This document shows positions 10,106-21,821 of a stretch of 64,000 nt of DNA, piece after piece. Within the stretch, counting starts at the first letter, position 1, and the number at the start of each line of letters is the position of its first letter. A model generated the notes under the pieces. The model was not told the DNA's origin. It did no database searches and saw nothing but the letters and a program-made list of their open reading frames with translations. The translations under genes and the position numbers were made by a program. Origin of the DNA: Odontesthes bonariensis (taxonomy: Eukaryota; Chordata; Actinopteri; Atheriniformes; Atherinopsidae); NCBI RefSeq assembly GCF_027942865.1, contig NC_134512.1, forward strand, positions 5,987,001 to 6,051,000, written 5' to 3'.

Positions 10106-12246
10106 TTCCTCCCCATGAGCTGTCACCTTACCGTGGTGGGAGGGTTTGCGTGCCCCAATGAGTCTGGGAGCTATGTTGCCCGGGGCTTTAAGCCCCTGGT
10201 AGGGTCACCCATGGCAAACAGATCCTAGATGAGGGACCAGACAAAGAACAGCTCACAAGACCCTCTATGATGGAAAAAACCATTGGACACCGTGTTTCTT
10301 CGCTACCGGGGCCTCCCCCTGGAGCCAGGCCCAGGGGTGGGGCCCGCCAGCGAGCACCTGGTGGCCGGGTCTGTGCCCGTGGGGCTCGGTCGGGCACAGC
10401 CCGAAGAAACGACACGGGTCCCCCTTCCGACAGGCTCACCACCCGTGGGAGGGGCCAAGGGGGTCGGGTGCATTGTGAGCTGGGCGGCAGCCGAAGGCGG
10501 AGACCTTGGCGGTCTGATCCTCGGCTACTGAAGCTGGCTCTTGGGACGTGGAACGTCACCTCTCTGCTGGGGAAGGAGCCTGAGCTGGTGCGCGAGGCTG
10601 AGCGGTTCCGGCTAGATATAGTCGGACTCACCTCGACGCATGGCTTGGGCTCCGGAACCAGCCTCCTCGAGAGGGGTTGGACTCTCTTCCACTCTGGAGT
10701 TGCCCGTGGTGAGAGGCGTAGAGCAGGTGTGGGCATACTTATTGCCCCCCCGGCTGTGCGCCTGTACATTGGGGTTTACCCCGGTAGAAGAGAGGGTAGC
10801 CTCCCTCCGCCTTAGGGTGGGGGGACGGGTCCTGACTGTTGTTTGTGCTTATGCACCGAACGGCAATTCAGAGTCCACCCTTTTTGGAGTCCCTGGAGGA
10901 GGCACTGGAGAGTGTTCCTCTGGGAGACTCCCTCGTCCTGCTGGGGGACTTCAATGCTCACGTGGGCAATGACAGTGAGACCTGGAGGGGCGTGATTGGG
11001 AGGAACGGCCCCCCCGATCTGAATCAGAGTGGTGTTTTGTTGTTGGACTTCTGTGCTCGTCATGGACTGTCCATAACGAACACCATGTTCAGGCATAAGG
11101 GTGTCCATATGTGCACTTGGCACCAGGACACCCTAGGCCAGAGCTCGATGATCGACCTTGTGGTTGTATCGTCGGACTTGCGGCCGTATGTCCTGGACAC
11201 TCGCATGAAGAGAGGGGCGGCGCTGTCAACTGATCACCACCTGGTGGTGAGTTGGCTCCGCTGGTGGGGGAGGAAGCCGGTCAGACCTGGCAGGCCCAAA
11301 CGTATTGTGAGGGTCTGTTGGGAACGGCTGGCGGAATCCCCTGTAAGGAGGAGTTTCAACTCCCACCTCCGGCAGAGCTTCAACCATGTCCCGGGGGAGG
11401 TGGGGGGCATTGAGCCCGAATGGGCCATGTTCCGTGCCTCCATTGTTGAGGTGGCCGACCGGAGCTGTGGCCGTAAGGTGGTCGGTGCCTGTCGTGGCGG
11501 CAACCCCCGAACCCGCTGGTGGACACCAGTAGTGAGGGAAGCCGTCAAGCTGAAGAAGGAGTCCTATCGGGCCTTTTTGGCCAGTGGGACTCTGGAAGCA
11601 GCTGATGGGCACCGAGAGGCCAAGCGGAACGCGGCCTCGGCGGTTGCTGAGGCAAAAACCCGGGCTTGGGAGGAGTTCTGGGAGGCCACGGAGAATGATT
11701 TCCGGACGGCCTCGAGGAGTTTCTGGTCCACCATCTGGCGACTCAGGGGGGGAAAGCGGTGCACCGTCAACACCATGTATGGTGAGGGCGGGGCTCTGCT
11801 GACTTCAACTCGGGACGTCGTGAGTCGGTGGGGGGAATACTTCGAGGGCCTCCTCAATCCTACCGACACGCCTTCCGATGAGGAAGCAGAGTTGGGGAGC
11901 TCGGACGTGGGGCCTCCCATTTCTGGGGACGAGGTTGCCGAGGTGGTTAAAAAGCTCCTCGGTGGCAAGGCCCCGGGGGTAGATGAGGTCCGTCCTGAGT
12001 TCCTCAAGGCTCTGGATGTTGTAGGGCTGTCTTGGTTGACACGCCTCTGCAGCATCGCGTGGACATCGGGGGCAGTGCCTCTGGACTGGCAGATTGGGGT
12101 GGTGGTCCCCCTCTTTAAAAAGGGGGACCGGAGGGTGTGTTCCAACTATAGGGGGATCACACTCCTCAGCCTCCCTGGTAAGGTTTTGGGGGTACTGGAG
12201 AGGAGGATCCGCCGGATAGTCGAATCTCGGATTCAGGAGGCGCAGT

Positions 12247-13824
12247 CAGTGTTAATTTCGTCAACCAGGACGATGACGAAAATATTTCGTTAACGCCCCT
12301 TTTTCCCGTGACGATGACGAGACGATGATGCACAAAATTGCTTCCAGAAAATAAAAATATGACGAGAATAAAAAATGATTTTCGTTAACGAGACTAAGAC
12401 AAGACGAAATTTACAAGCCATGGACGAATGGACATTAAAAAATGTAATTGTTTATGATTAATTTGTAATTTGTAATTGTTAATATAAGTGTTTCTTGATG
12501 TAGAAAAGGCTCCAAAGTTGAGATTTGTTACGTTTATAGATGTATTGTGTTGGTCAGTTCAGAGCAGAGTGGCCCCCTGCTGGTCATGTAGCGTAACTGT
12601 CGGTGCTCGGTTAGAACAGGTGTGTGCTCTGATGAGTCGACAGAGGGAAGATCGAGCTGTTGATTAATGTCCCGGCAAGTGGTGTGTGCGTAAATGAAAC
12701 GCGAGTATGGCTGTATTTGTTTATGTAATGTATTCAGGTTGCTGCAGCCGTAGCTTCTGTTGCTTTGATGTGTAACTCGCCATGTGTATGCTAGTTGTAG
12801 CATTTAGCTCACCTGACTCTGATTGAGTGTACGTCACGTCACGTGTTATGTCTGTTGTTACCGCTCCGACTCATTAGTGTGATGTTTACAGTGAGTGTTA
12901 CGTAATGTTATCATGTTACCATGTGATGTTGTTTATGTGTTTAATAATAATAAGTCAGGTGAAGTGTGTTTAGGACTGTGATAGTGGGAATTAGAGGCAA
13001 ATGGAGATGTAGTAATTTCAGTACTCCTTTATTAGAGAGAAAGAGCTTATTCTTTATTCATTTGGGTATTTGTTATTGTTCTTTTGATAGGAAACCACAA
13101 AAATGACCTTATTGCCTGCAACAGAAGGGAAATAAATCACCTGAACCATCATTAACCTGCCTGTTCCTTTGGACCCTCTGGAAGTCTGATTGGCCTTAAG
13201 TTGGTGTTCTGGCCGGCACCCCAGTGTGAACTTTGTGTTAACCCCTGAACTAACGCCTGATATAATTTAGCCCAGTGTCTTCACTACACTTGAACTTCAT
13301 AGAAGATTACGCGCTGTTGCCCTGTTTGTCCCTGCACGGCGCCTGTCCCACAGTGCCTCGCGCGGCTCAATCAGTAGTCGTTCAGTGAGTCGAGTTCAGT
13401 TGAGTTTAGGCCCTTCCCATGTCAAATAACGTAGCCGGTAGCTAGCTATAACTTAACCGTAGCTAGTTCAACTTTGCAGTCCAGTCATGGCGTCGGGCTC
13501 GGATACCGGTATACGGTTTGTTGGAGCTGGGCGAAAACAACGCCTGGATGTATGGAGCCATTTCGTTTACAACACGAAGGAAAACAAAACAACCTGCATG
13601 ATAATGATTGATCATGCCGCCGTGTGTGGAGAAGTTCAATTATGTACAGTGTTGACTAAAATGACAAAAATTTGACTAAGACTAAAATTGATTTTTGACA
13701 TTGTGACCAAGACTAAGACTAAATTGGGAAGGCAATGACTAAATATGACTAAGACTAAAATTGATTTTCGACATTGTGACTAAGACTAAGACTAAATTAA
13801 AAAAAGCTGACGAAATTAACACTG
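12247..13824 (+). mobile_element. 1.58-kb non-autonomous hAT element inside the RTE-like LINE
   Basis: Both ends carry the 17-bp inverted repeat CAGTGTTAATTTCGTCA (the right end is its exact reverse complement). The flanks are 8-bp target copies with one difference: GGCGCAGT at 12239-12246 and GGTGCAGT at 13825-13832. An 8-bp duplication and a CAG start are diagnostic of hAT. The subterminal regions are rich in GACTAAGACTAAA and GACGATGACGA phrases, as expected for transposase binding. A plus-strand remnant of a transposase first exon lies at 13487-13600. No further transposase domain is present. Confidence 0.9.
13487..13600 (+). pseudogene. BED-finger exon remnant of hAT transposase
   Basis: An ATG at 13487 opens MASGSDTGIRFVGAGRKQRL followed by DVWSHFVYNTKENKTTC. 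The VWxHF motif and the cysteine after it match the start of a BED zinc finger, the DNA-binding domain at the N-terminus of many hAT transposases. The second cysteine and the histidines are missing, so the finger is truncated. It sits inside the hAT element near its right end and in the element's own orientation. Confidence 0.5.
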
Positions 13825-15084
13825 GGTGCAGTGTGGTTTTTGTCCTGGCCGTGGAACAGTGGACCAGCTCTACACCCTCAGCAGGATCCTGGAAGGTGCA
13901 TGGGAGTTCGCCCAACCGGTCTACATGTGTTTTATGGACTTGGAGAAGGCGTTCGACCGTGTCCCTCGGGGACTCTTGTGGGGGGTGCTCCGGGAGTATG
14001 GAGTGCCGGACTCCTTGATATGGGCTGTTTGGTCTCTGTATGACCGGTGTCAGAGTTTGGTCCGCATTGCCGGCAGTAAGTCGGAGATGTTTCCTGTGAG
14101 GGTTGGACTCCATCAGGGCTGCCCTTTGTCACCGATTCTGTTCATAATTTTTATGGACGGAATTTCTAGGCGCAGCCAGGGCATTGAGGGGGTCCGTTTT
14201 GGCGACCTCAGAATCGGGTCTCTGCTTTTTGCGGACGATGTGGTTCTGTTGGCGTCGTCGGACCGTGACCTTCAGCTCTCACTGGAGCGGTTCGCAGCCG
14301 AGTGTGAAGCGGCTGGGATGAGAATCAGCACCTCCAAATCCGAGACTATGGTCTTCGGCCGGAAAAGGGTGGAATGCTCTCTCCGGGTCGGGAATGAGAT
14401 CCTTCCCCAAGTGGAGGAGTTCAAGTATCTCGGGGTCTTGTTCACGAGTGGGGGACGAATGGAGCAGGAGATTGATAGGCGGATCGGTGCGGCGTCCGCA
14501 GTGATGCGGGCTCTGCACCGGCCCGTCGTGGTGAAGAAGGAGCTGAGCCAGAAGGCGAAGCTCTCGATTTACCGGTCAATCTATGTTCCTACCCTCACCT
14601 ATGGTCACGAGCTGTGGGTAGTGACCGAAAGAACGAGATCGCGAATACAAGTGGCCGAAATGAGTTTCCTCCGCAGGGTGTCTGGGCTCTCCCTTAGAGA
14701 TAGGGTGAGAAGCTCGGTCATCCGGGAGGGGCTCGGAGTAGAACCGCTGCTCCTCCGCATCGAGAGGAGTCAGATGAGGTGGCTCGGGCACCTGGTTAGG
14801 ATGCCTCCTGGACGCCTCCCTGGTGAGGTGTTCCGGGCCGGTCCCACTGGGAGGAGGCCCCGGGGAAGACCCAGGACACGTTGGAGAGACTATGTCTCTC
14901 GGCTGGCCTGGAAACGCCTCGGGGTCCCCTCAGAAGAGCTGGAGGAAGTGGCCGGGGACAGGGACGTCTGGGTCTCTCTGCTCAAGCTGCTGCCCCCGCG
15001 ACCCAATCCCCGGAGCAGCGGAAGATAATGGATGGATGGATGGATGGTTTTCAAAGCTCTTAATGGTCTTAAGCTGGATTTATA

Positions 15085-15755
15085 AGTGACGCGTCGCTCA
15101 CGGCACAGCCGTCGCGTGACATCAAAATGACGTTTCTGGCCTGGCGCGCGCCATGAAAAGACGGCGCAGAGCGTTGTCGTGCACCAGTTGAAATTTGTAA
15201 CTTGGCACGGAGAACGACAAACTGGATGGACCAACTCGAAAACAGGGTCATGGCTGACGGTTGTGTCATGTAAAACACTTTGTGCAATTATTTGTAAATA
15301 TGTCATTAGGAATTTGCTGTTGTTTCATTCACTGGTATTAACTGGAAGCGGCGTTGAGTATTAGCGCTATATAAAACCTATCATCATTATTGCATCCTGA
15401 AAGGTAACAATAATTCCCAAGTGTGTCCATTGAAGCACACTATTTCATAACAAACAAACAAAGACTTAAAAGTCCTATAGCAATATTCTAAATACTATAT
15501 CAGACTATAATGGTGAGAACACACCTATTGAAATTTCAACTTCTGCAGGCTCATCAGCTATAAGTAATCTTTCTCTTTCGTCGCATTTTCACCGGCAAGG
15601 TTCTAAGCAGCAGTATCATTAATGACAGTGCTACAGTGGCATTGTTTTCTTCTCCACTTTCGTGAGTTAGCGGTAACCTTCACGTAGCAGCGGCACCTCT
15701 GTGACGGAGAAAATTGCAACTACTGGCGCATCGACTCACGCCACGATAACTGGAA
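15085..15755 (+). mobile_element. Harbinger-like MADF-family element, copy 2 (internally replaced)
   Basis: Sequence at 15091-15245 matches copy 1 (GACATCAAAATGACGTTTCT, GTGCACCAGTTGAAATTTGT, GATGGACCAACT), and 15605-15750 matches its right part (CACCTCTGTGACGGAGAAAA, TTGCAACTACTGGCGCATCG). The middle (about 15250-15600) is unrelated and the MADF frame is absent apart from its first codons. Terminal inverted repeats were not recovered at either edge, so the ends are approximate. Confidence 0.6.
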
Positions 15756-15759
15756 ATGG

Positions 15760-16431
15760 TCCAAGTAACGGCAAATTAACTAGTTGTCTCAGACTAGTTT
15801 AAGTCACAATTTCTGACATTTTTAGCCGTCTGATAAAAGAAACAGAAAAACATGTGAAAGAAAGAAGCTTTTTTGGGAATTCTCCTGTGTTAACATACAC
15901 TTTTGCTTAACTGTTTTAACATATAGATGCAAAAAATTAAACATTGGATTAAGTACATGGAGTATTTACATGCATGGATAAATCAAGCTACTTTATTATT
16001 TAGGTGTATTAGTTCCATTTGGAGACAATCAGTATCGCACAATTATGATCAGATTGGCGTGTTAGCATGCTTTTTAAAACTCTGGTTTTGGTCATCCTAA
16101 CACAATGATTGTTTAAATGTTAATTACTGAAAAGCTGATATGTTTTTGTATTTTGATTCGACTGATTTGGACTGGACCATTTTCAAAGAAGGATTTCACT
16201 AGAACTACTCCCACTGAAGTTTAGAACATGAAAGTGACCCCAACCATTTGCTCTCAGCTATGTTTAGCTGTTTCTATTTTGAAAGCTGTGAAAAATTGAC
16301 CCTTCATGTGGAGCGAATGAAGCAGCCTCCCACTGTGTCATTTCTTTTCAGCTTCCCTTCAAGACTTTTGGAAATGTTTCAGTCTCTCATGTGATATTCA
16401 TCTTTTTGAGTGACACTGTCAGATAAGAATA
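15760..16431. other. Upstream region of kbtbd13, no gene seen
   Basis: No coding remnant or repeat structure is evident. It directly precedes the kbtbd13 start codon and should contain that gene's promoter and 5' UTR or leader intron. I cannot place a TATA box or transcription start with confidence. Confidence 0.35.
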
Positions 16432-17877
16432 ATGTTTGGGCACAGCAGTGAATCAGAGGATGGCAGCAACTGCGGTGGTAAGGACGGGGAATTGTACAAG
16501 CCATGTCCTCCCTCTGATCTCGTTTCAGCTAAGTTAACTATTGTTGTTGGAGGCACACTATTCTCTGAAGAGAAAATGCTACTTGTTCAGAGCAGTGACT
16601 ATTTCCAAGCAATGTACCGCTCTGGAATGAAGGAATGTCATCAAGACAAAATCCACCTTCAATGTCTGCAAGCTCGAGGCTTCCTTATTGTCTTAGCCGT
16701 TTTACACGGTGAAGTTCCAAGTCTGGACGAGGATGACATTGTTGAGGCCATCGAATGTGCTGCTTTTTTACAGGTGACACCACTCACAAAGCATCTTATC
16801 AACCTCATTGATGCTGAAAACTGTTTGCTGATGTATCACACTGCTGCAATATTCGGGCTCATGGATCTTTACCATGCTGCAGCACTCTTCATTCGAGACA
16901 TATACGGTGAACTGGATGCTGAGGTCCATAAAACCTTACCATCAGAGCTGATCTCTCACATTGAGTCTTTGACACCGAGTGTTTTTGTGGCTGTAGGGGC
17001 CCATGTGACATGTGGTGTGGATGAAAGTGTGCATAATGCCTCCAGAACAGTTTGCTATCTAGATGAAACTAGGAATAATTGGAAAGTGTTAACAGATCTT
17101 CCCCTAGAGGCCAGCACTTCTATGGCTGGGGTGACTGTTTTAGACAACAAACTCTACATCATTGGAGGAGTTCATGGAGTCCATAAACAAGTCGTGGAGT
17201 CTTGTTTCTGCTACCATGTTGAAAACAACAGCTGGACCAGGATTGCCAGTCCTGCACAGCTGCGCTATAATCTAACCCTTGTGGGTGTAGATAGTTGTCT
17301 TTATGCCATTGGAGGAGAATATGAGCGAACAGTGATGTCCTCTGTGGAAATATACAACATAAAGATTGGGAGGTGGACGTTTGCTGCACACTTACCTCGA
17401 CCAGCAACAGGAGTGGCTTGCACCAAAACCATGGGCAGGATGTTTGTGTGTTTATGGAGGCCAATGGAGACCACAGAGATCTATGAGTACATCTCAACAA
17501 AAGATAAGTGGCAGCTTGTTACCACACTGATTAGGCACCAGAGCTATGGCCATAGCGTGGTCGGCCACAGAGACAATCTCTACATAATAAGAAATGGCCC
17601 ATCTGATGACTTCCTTAGATGCTTGATGGACTGCTATGATCTGACCTCTGGTCAGTGGTCATCCCTGCCAGGACACTTTGGCAACAGCAAAGGTTCGCTG
17701 TTCACAGCTGTGGTGAGAGGTGACTCTGTGTTCACTCTTAACAGAAACATGACTCAAGAATATATAGTTGACCGTAAAAGCTGGAAACCCAGGCGCCAGA
17801 TGAAGGGTTTCCCCAGAAGTGGATCATTGTGGACATTCTTGCTCCGGCTTCCAGATTCTCACATGTTGCAGCTGTAA
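16432..17877 (+). CDS. kbtbd13: Kelch repeat and BTB domain-containing protein 13
   Basis: A single uninterrupted 481-codon frame. Residues about 33-120 form a BTB domain (KLTIVVGGTLFSEEKMLL, SDYFQAMYRSGMKE), residues about 125-185 a short BACK-like region, and from about 200 kelch blades follow (KLYIIGGVHG, LYAIGGEYER, LYIIRNGPSDDFL). ASRTVCYLDE, LPLEAST, NGPSDDFL and GSLWTFLLRLP match vertebrate KBTBD13, which is intronless in human too. The fish protein is about 22 residues longer at its N-terminus than the human one (458 residues). Known family role: CUL3 ubiquitin-ligase substrate adaptor in striated muscle; human mutations cause nemaline myopathy type 6. The ATG is the first in the frame, and an AATAAA lies 28 bp after the stop. 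It looks functional; which teleost paralogue it is cannot be told. Confidence 0.95.
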   Translation: MFGHSSESEDGSNCGGKDGELYKPCPPSDLVSAKLTIVVGGTLFSEEKMLLVQSSDYFQAMYRSGMKECHQDKIHLQCLQARGFLIVLAVLHGEVPSLDEDDIVEAIECAAFLQVTPLTKHLINLIDAENCLLMYHTAAIFGLMDLYHAAALFIRDIYGELDAEVHKTLPSELISHIESLTPSVFVAVGAHVTCGVDESVHNASRTVCYLDETRNNWKVLTDLPLEASTSMAGVTVLDNKLYIIGGVHGVHKQVVESCFCYHVENNSWTRIASPAQLRYNLTLVGVDSCLYAIGGEYERTVMSSVEIYNIKIGRWTFAAHLPRPATGVACTKTMGRMFVCLWRPMETTEIYEYISTKDKWQLVTTLIRHQSYGHSVVGHRDNLYIIRNGPSDDFLRCLMDCYDLTSGQWSSLPGHFGNSKGSLFTAVVRGDSVFTLNRNMTQEYIVDRKSWKPRRQMKGFPRSGSLWTFLLRLPDSHMLQL

Positions 17878-17904
17878 TTTTTTTTGGTCTGGGGTTCATT
17901 GAAT

Positions 17905-17910
17905 AATAAA
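17905..17910 (+). promoter_or_regulatory. kbtbd13: Polyadenylation signal AATAAA of kbtbd13
   Basis: A canonical AATAAA lies 28 bases after the stop codon. Further A-rich candidates occur near 18018, so a longer 3' UTR is possible. Confidence 0.55.
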
Positions 17911-19070
17911 CTCAGCCATGCTGTTTTCTATAAACCTGTGCTTATATAACTGTAATGAATTAAGTCTTGTTTATTGCTACTTTGTAGTATGGTCCATTGT
18001 TTTTGTTTGCATGAAAATTAAATAATGTATAGACTGTTTTCACATTTTTCACGAGATTGGATCAATGATGTGTTCTTTCAAAGGAAAGAAAAATATTAGA
18101 GGAACCATTAAACAAAAAACATTAAGAATGTATTAAAAACAATGCTGTTGTAAGTGACTTAACTAAAAACTACTTATTCAACATAAGTTTAAACTAGCAA
18201 TCATACACCTTCATGAGCATTGTTTGCAGGACACAACAAATTCACATTAATGGTAACATTAACAAATTATGACTTGCAGTCATAGTGATCATACAAAAAT
18301 ATTTGAATTTGTATAACTATGTATAACTGGATGCTCTAAAGGATCAATAGAATATCTTCAATACACGTTGTATAACAGTCAGGGTGTCTCTGCCTGCTGC
18401 TGCTGGAACCAGTGTTTGTTTCCATTGTTTACAATGAAATCCAGTGTTTGCCCTCACACAGAGCCTCTCTCTCCTGCAGCAGCCTGTTTCCTGTTGGCAC
18501 AGAGCGACCACGATGAAGATGGTGATGGAGGATCGCGACAGGCAGAACCAGGCACCATGGTTAGCTAGATAGGACGCTGGGGTCAGGTCAGGACACAGCT
18601 CTCAGGCCAACACTTTACTCAAACTCCCCAGCTTGAGTCTGACAGTGCGGCCAGAGCCCTGACACTATGATGGAGAAGCGTCTATCTGAAGCCAGTAATC
18701 AGGTTATCGGTACTTGACCACATAATAGGAAGGAGTTCAGAACTCTTTGCACAACCTCATTAACAAATTCTCATCATTTATCAGTTGCCGTTTCAGCTTC
18801 TTTTTTTTTTCAGAAAAACCTTCCTAGAATAAAAGAGCAACAGATTTTCTGTGCATTTTCTGCATTTTGTAATAACTATAAACATTCTCTGAAGTAGGCT
18901 ACTGTACTTAATTTCAAAGTACTTTTAATTTACTTGAGTTTTTAGATTGAATTCAGACCTTGTTGACATATTTAATTACCAGTTTTGCATATAAGGGAAA
19001 CACAAATGATTTGCTCGAAGTGACTTGAAAACACTCCCGGCTGGGGCCTTTCTGTGTGGAGTTTGCATGT
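17911..19070. other. kbtbd13 3' flank, no further gene recognised
   Basis: The first several hundred bases are AT-rich and could be 3' UTR. A GC-richer patch at 18370-18660 contains a short frame (MEDRDRQNQAP in one reading) that I could not assign. No terminal repeats were seen. Confidence 0.35.
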
Positions 19071-19497
19071 TCAATTCAATTCAATTCAATTCATTTTTAT
19101 TTATATAGCGCCAAATACAACAAATGTCATCTCAAGGCACTTAAATAGTATAGTCCAATTCAAGCCAATTGGAATTCAATTAATTGTAATCATAATTATT
19201 TACAAAATAATCCAATTCATTCATATCGAGCCAATTCAAAAACAATTTCCTAGCTAAGGAAACCAACAGATTGCACCGAAACTCTTCAGTCCAATCTCCC
19301 GTCCTGAGCGTGCCTGAGGCGACTGTGGAAAGGAACGACTCCCTTTTAACAGGAAGAAACCTCTGGCAGAACCAGACTCAGGAAGGGTGGCCATCCGCCT
19401 CGACCAGCTGGGGTTTGAGAAGACAGAAAAGAGGGGGAAAAAAACCACTGTAACACCATTCAAAGGATATCTGTTGGAACAGAGAAACACGAGTTAA

Positions 19498-19987
19498 AGT
19501 GATAGTTCGGAGTAGATTCACCCTAGGGTCATTTGAACCGTGACATCCAGCCAAGTAGCCCACCCGAAGTTTTTTCGATCTTGGCTGAACATTAGCTGAG
19601 TTACTGAGTTATCCCGAATAGCTTAGTACAAGCGCTAATGGAACCTGGCAGTATCTCCAAAATTACCACACTAAAATCACATGCCATGACACCAAACTTC
19701 TACAGTAGTACAAATATGGTCTGTACTCACAAAACGATGCATTTTGAAGTTTGTACATAGTCCAGGAGTTTATTATTATCAACACAAGCCTAATAGCTTC
19801 TCTGCTGCTAAAGCTGCGTCAACGTCACTTCCTTGATCTGGGAGCTTCAAAGTAAGATGAGGGTTGATCTACTACTGTAGACAACAAAGCAAGGCTGCTC
19901 AATTTCTCCATTGATAAAATAAATTCACAACTCTACAACATAAAAATTCATAAAAAATCATGTAGAATATAGCATATACTTTGTTGC
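19498..19987. mobile_element. TTAA-flanked MITE, family B copy 1, inside the L2-like LINE
   Basis: TTAA flanks both sides (19494-19497 and 19988-19991), and the LINE 3' UTR resumes directly after it. The sequence (TAGTTCGGAGTAGATTCACC, CCAGCCAAGTAGCCCACCCG) is repeated with high identity at 25931-26400. Matching inverted ends were not found in this copy, which seems to lack the right arm seen in copy 2. A TTAA target points to the piggyBac or Kolobok type. Confidence 0.65.
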
Positions 19988-20274
19988 TTAACTATGGGAT
20001 GTTTCAGGATCACCTGAGCCATCCCTAACTACAAGCTTTATCAAAAAGGAAAGTTTTAAGCCTGGTCTTAAAAGTGGAAAGGGTGTCTGCTTCCCGGACA
20101 TTTACTGGCAGTTTATTCCACAAGAGAGGGGCCTGATAACTGAAGGCTCTGCCTCCCATTCTACTTTTAGAAACTCTGGGAACCTCAAGTAAACCTGCAG
20201 TTTGGGAGCGAAGTGCTCTGTTAGGAAAATATCTTACAAGAGATCTCTAAGATATGATGGAGCTCGGTCATTAA

Positions 20275-21082
20275 AGCTGCCGTCTGCAACTTTTTTTTAG
20301 AATATTAGCTTGAACTGTCATGGGATTCTGGAAGTAGAATATTAAATAGGCTGTTTAGGAAAAATCCCGAATTCTGTAGCTCCCTCTAAAGCCTGTAATC
20401 ATGCTTGCAAAAATCGAACGCTCCCGGCTGTTTTTAACCAATCACGTTAGGTTTATTAGTTATCTATTATCTGAGCAGAATAGTCACCAACCACGTCTTC
20501 CATGCTGAGCGTTAGGCTACGGCTACACGAAAACGAAACGAGGTTTTTTTTGAAAACGGGTACGAAAATTCTTGCGACCACACGGAAACGCGCTGCTGTC
20601 CAGACGAAAACGGATGAAAACGATGAAACGATGCTGTACACACGCCACTGTGTCACGCCACGCTGTGAGACAATAGAGAAGTGTTAAAATTGGCTCACAG
20701 CGTCAACGTGTGACTGACGCAAAAACGTTTTAGCTGTAACAATGGAAACGAAACGAGGCCGTTTTCAAACTTTCCCACTCTGGAACCCGTTTTCAAAAAC
20801 TATCGTTTTGGGGTAGTGGGAACGCCGGCTCCGTGTGGCCGCGACAGCGAAACGATAAGAAAAAGTATCGTTTACAGTGAAAAACGTTTTCGTGTAGCCG
20901 CAGCCTTAGTCTGCCCCCAGCTTGTGTGCGCGCACACTGGTGTGAACTCACGTGCACAACCTCGTCCACAGAGGGGGAGGGGTTTGGAGCTTGGTGGAGG
21001 TTGGGGGAGGGACCTGAAAGTTGTATCAGTTCGAATTTTCCGACTTTAGACTCGGAATTTTGAAAACCTGCCAACGACAGCT
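20275..21082. mobile_element. TTAA-flanked MITE, family A copy 1, itself holding another MITE
   Basis: Ends AGCTGCCGTCTGCA and, reversed, AGCTGTCGTTGGCA, flanked by TTAA on both sides (20271-20274 and 21083-21086). The L2-like LINE continues on both sides. The same family occurs at 33843-34227 (opposite orientation) and 55450-55865. Without its internal 391-bp insertion (20515-20905 plus one TTA) the element would be about 414 bp, matching the other copies. No coding capacity. The TTAA target suggests piggyBac or Kolobok mobilisation. Confidence 0.85.
20515..20905. mobile_element. 391-bp Harbinger-type MITE nested in the family A MITE
   Basis: The left end is GGCTACGGCTACACGAAAAC and the right end, reversed, is GGCTGCGGCTACACGAAAAC. 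TTA duplications lie at 20512-20514 and 20906-20908. The other two family A copies show the uninterrupted site (GCTGAGCGTGAGTCTGCCCC), which confirms the insertion point exactly. A 3-bp TTA duplication fits PIF/Harbinger. The body is rich in GAAAACG and AAACGATG phrases. Confidence 0.9.
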
Positions 21083-21821
21083 TTAAGAGCTTTATATGTG
21101 ATGAGAAGAATCTTAAATTCTATTCTGAATTTAACAGGGAGCCAATGAAGAGAACTGGAGAAATTTGATCTCTCCTGTTAGTTCTGATCAGAACTCTGGC
21201 TGCAGTATTTTGGATCAACTGAAGGCTTTTCAGAGAATATGTGGGACAGCCCAATAATAAAGAATTACAGTAGTCCAATCTTGAAGTAACAAATGCATGG
21301 ACTAGTTTTTCTGCATCACTCTGAGACAAGATGTTCCTGATTTTAACAATATTACGAAGATGAAAGAAAGCAGTCCTAGAAACCTGTTTTATATGCGAGT
21401 CAAATGATAAATTCTGGTCAAAAATAACTCCAAGGTTCCTCACTGTAAACTAGAAGCCAAGGAAATACCATCTAGAGTAACTATATAGCTAGACAATTTC
21501 TCCCTAGAGCGCTCAGGTCCAAATATAATGACTTCAGATTTGTCTGAATTTAGAAACAAACAGTTCTGAGTCATCCAGGTCTTTAAGTCTTTAAGACATG
21601 CTTGTAGTCTGACCAACCTATTGGGTTCATCTGGTTTTATAGATAAGTACAACTGAGTATCATCAGCATAGCAATGGAAATTTATGCCATGCTGTCTAAT
21701 AATGTTACCTAATGGAAGCATGTATAAAGTGAAAAGAATTGGTCCAAGCACAGAACCCTGAGGAACTCCATGACTTACTCTGGTGTGTGAGGAAGATTGG
21801 GAACATAGTGTGAGAACATTG

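Larger units (their letters stand above)
10106..15045 (+). pseudogene. RTE-like LINE, nearly full length, split by a hAT element
   Basis: After a 5' region at about 10106-10540 comes the endonuclease: GTWNVTSLLGKEPEL, then [39 protein letters not shown] and [10 protein letters not shown]. The RT begins at [18 protein letters not shown] and [20 protein letters not shown]. At 12246 a 1578-bp hAT interrupts it. RT resumes at 13826 with CGFCPGRGTVDQLY, MDLEKAFDRVPRGLL, GCPLSPILF and LLFADDVVLLAS (catalytic FADD intact), and runs open for 400 codons to the stop at 15028, followed by a (GGAT)n tail. Two frameshifts lie near 10750 and 10870. Apart from these and the insertion the copy is well preserved, hence fairly young. 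I place it near RTE from the GTWNV endonuclease and the tetranucleotide tail; the clade is not certain. Confidence 0.85.

Noticed and set aside
17159..17500. Minus-strand frame antisense to kbtbd13
   Set aside because: It is a shadow of the well-supported kelch gene on the plus strand.
16432..17877. KLHL42 as the identity of the kelch gene
   Set aside because: BTB residues are similar (SDYFRALYRSGM), but ASRTVCYLDE, LPLEAST and NGPSDDFL match KBTBD13 much better.
18368..18568. Possible small gene after kbtbd13
   Set aside because: Short frame without family motif, splice sites or conservation evidence.
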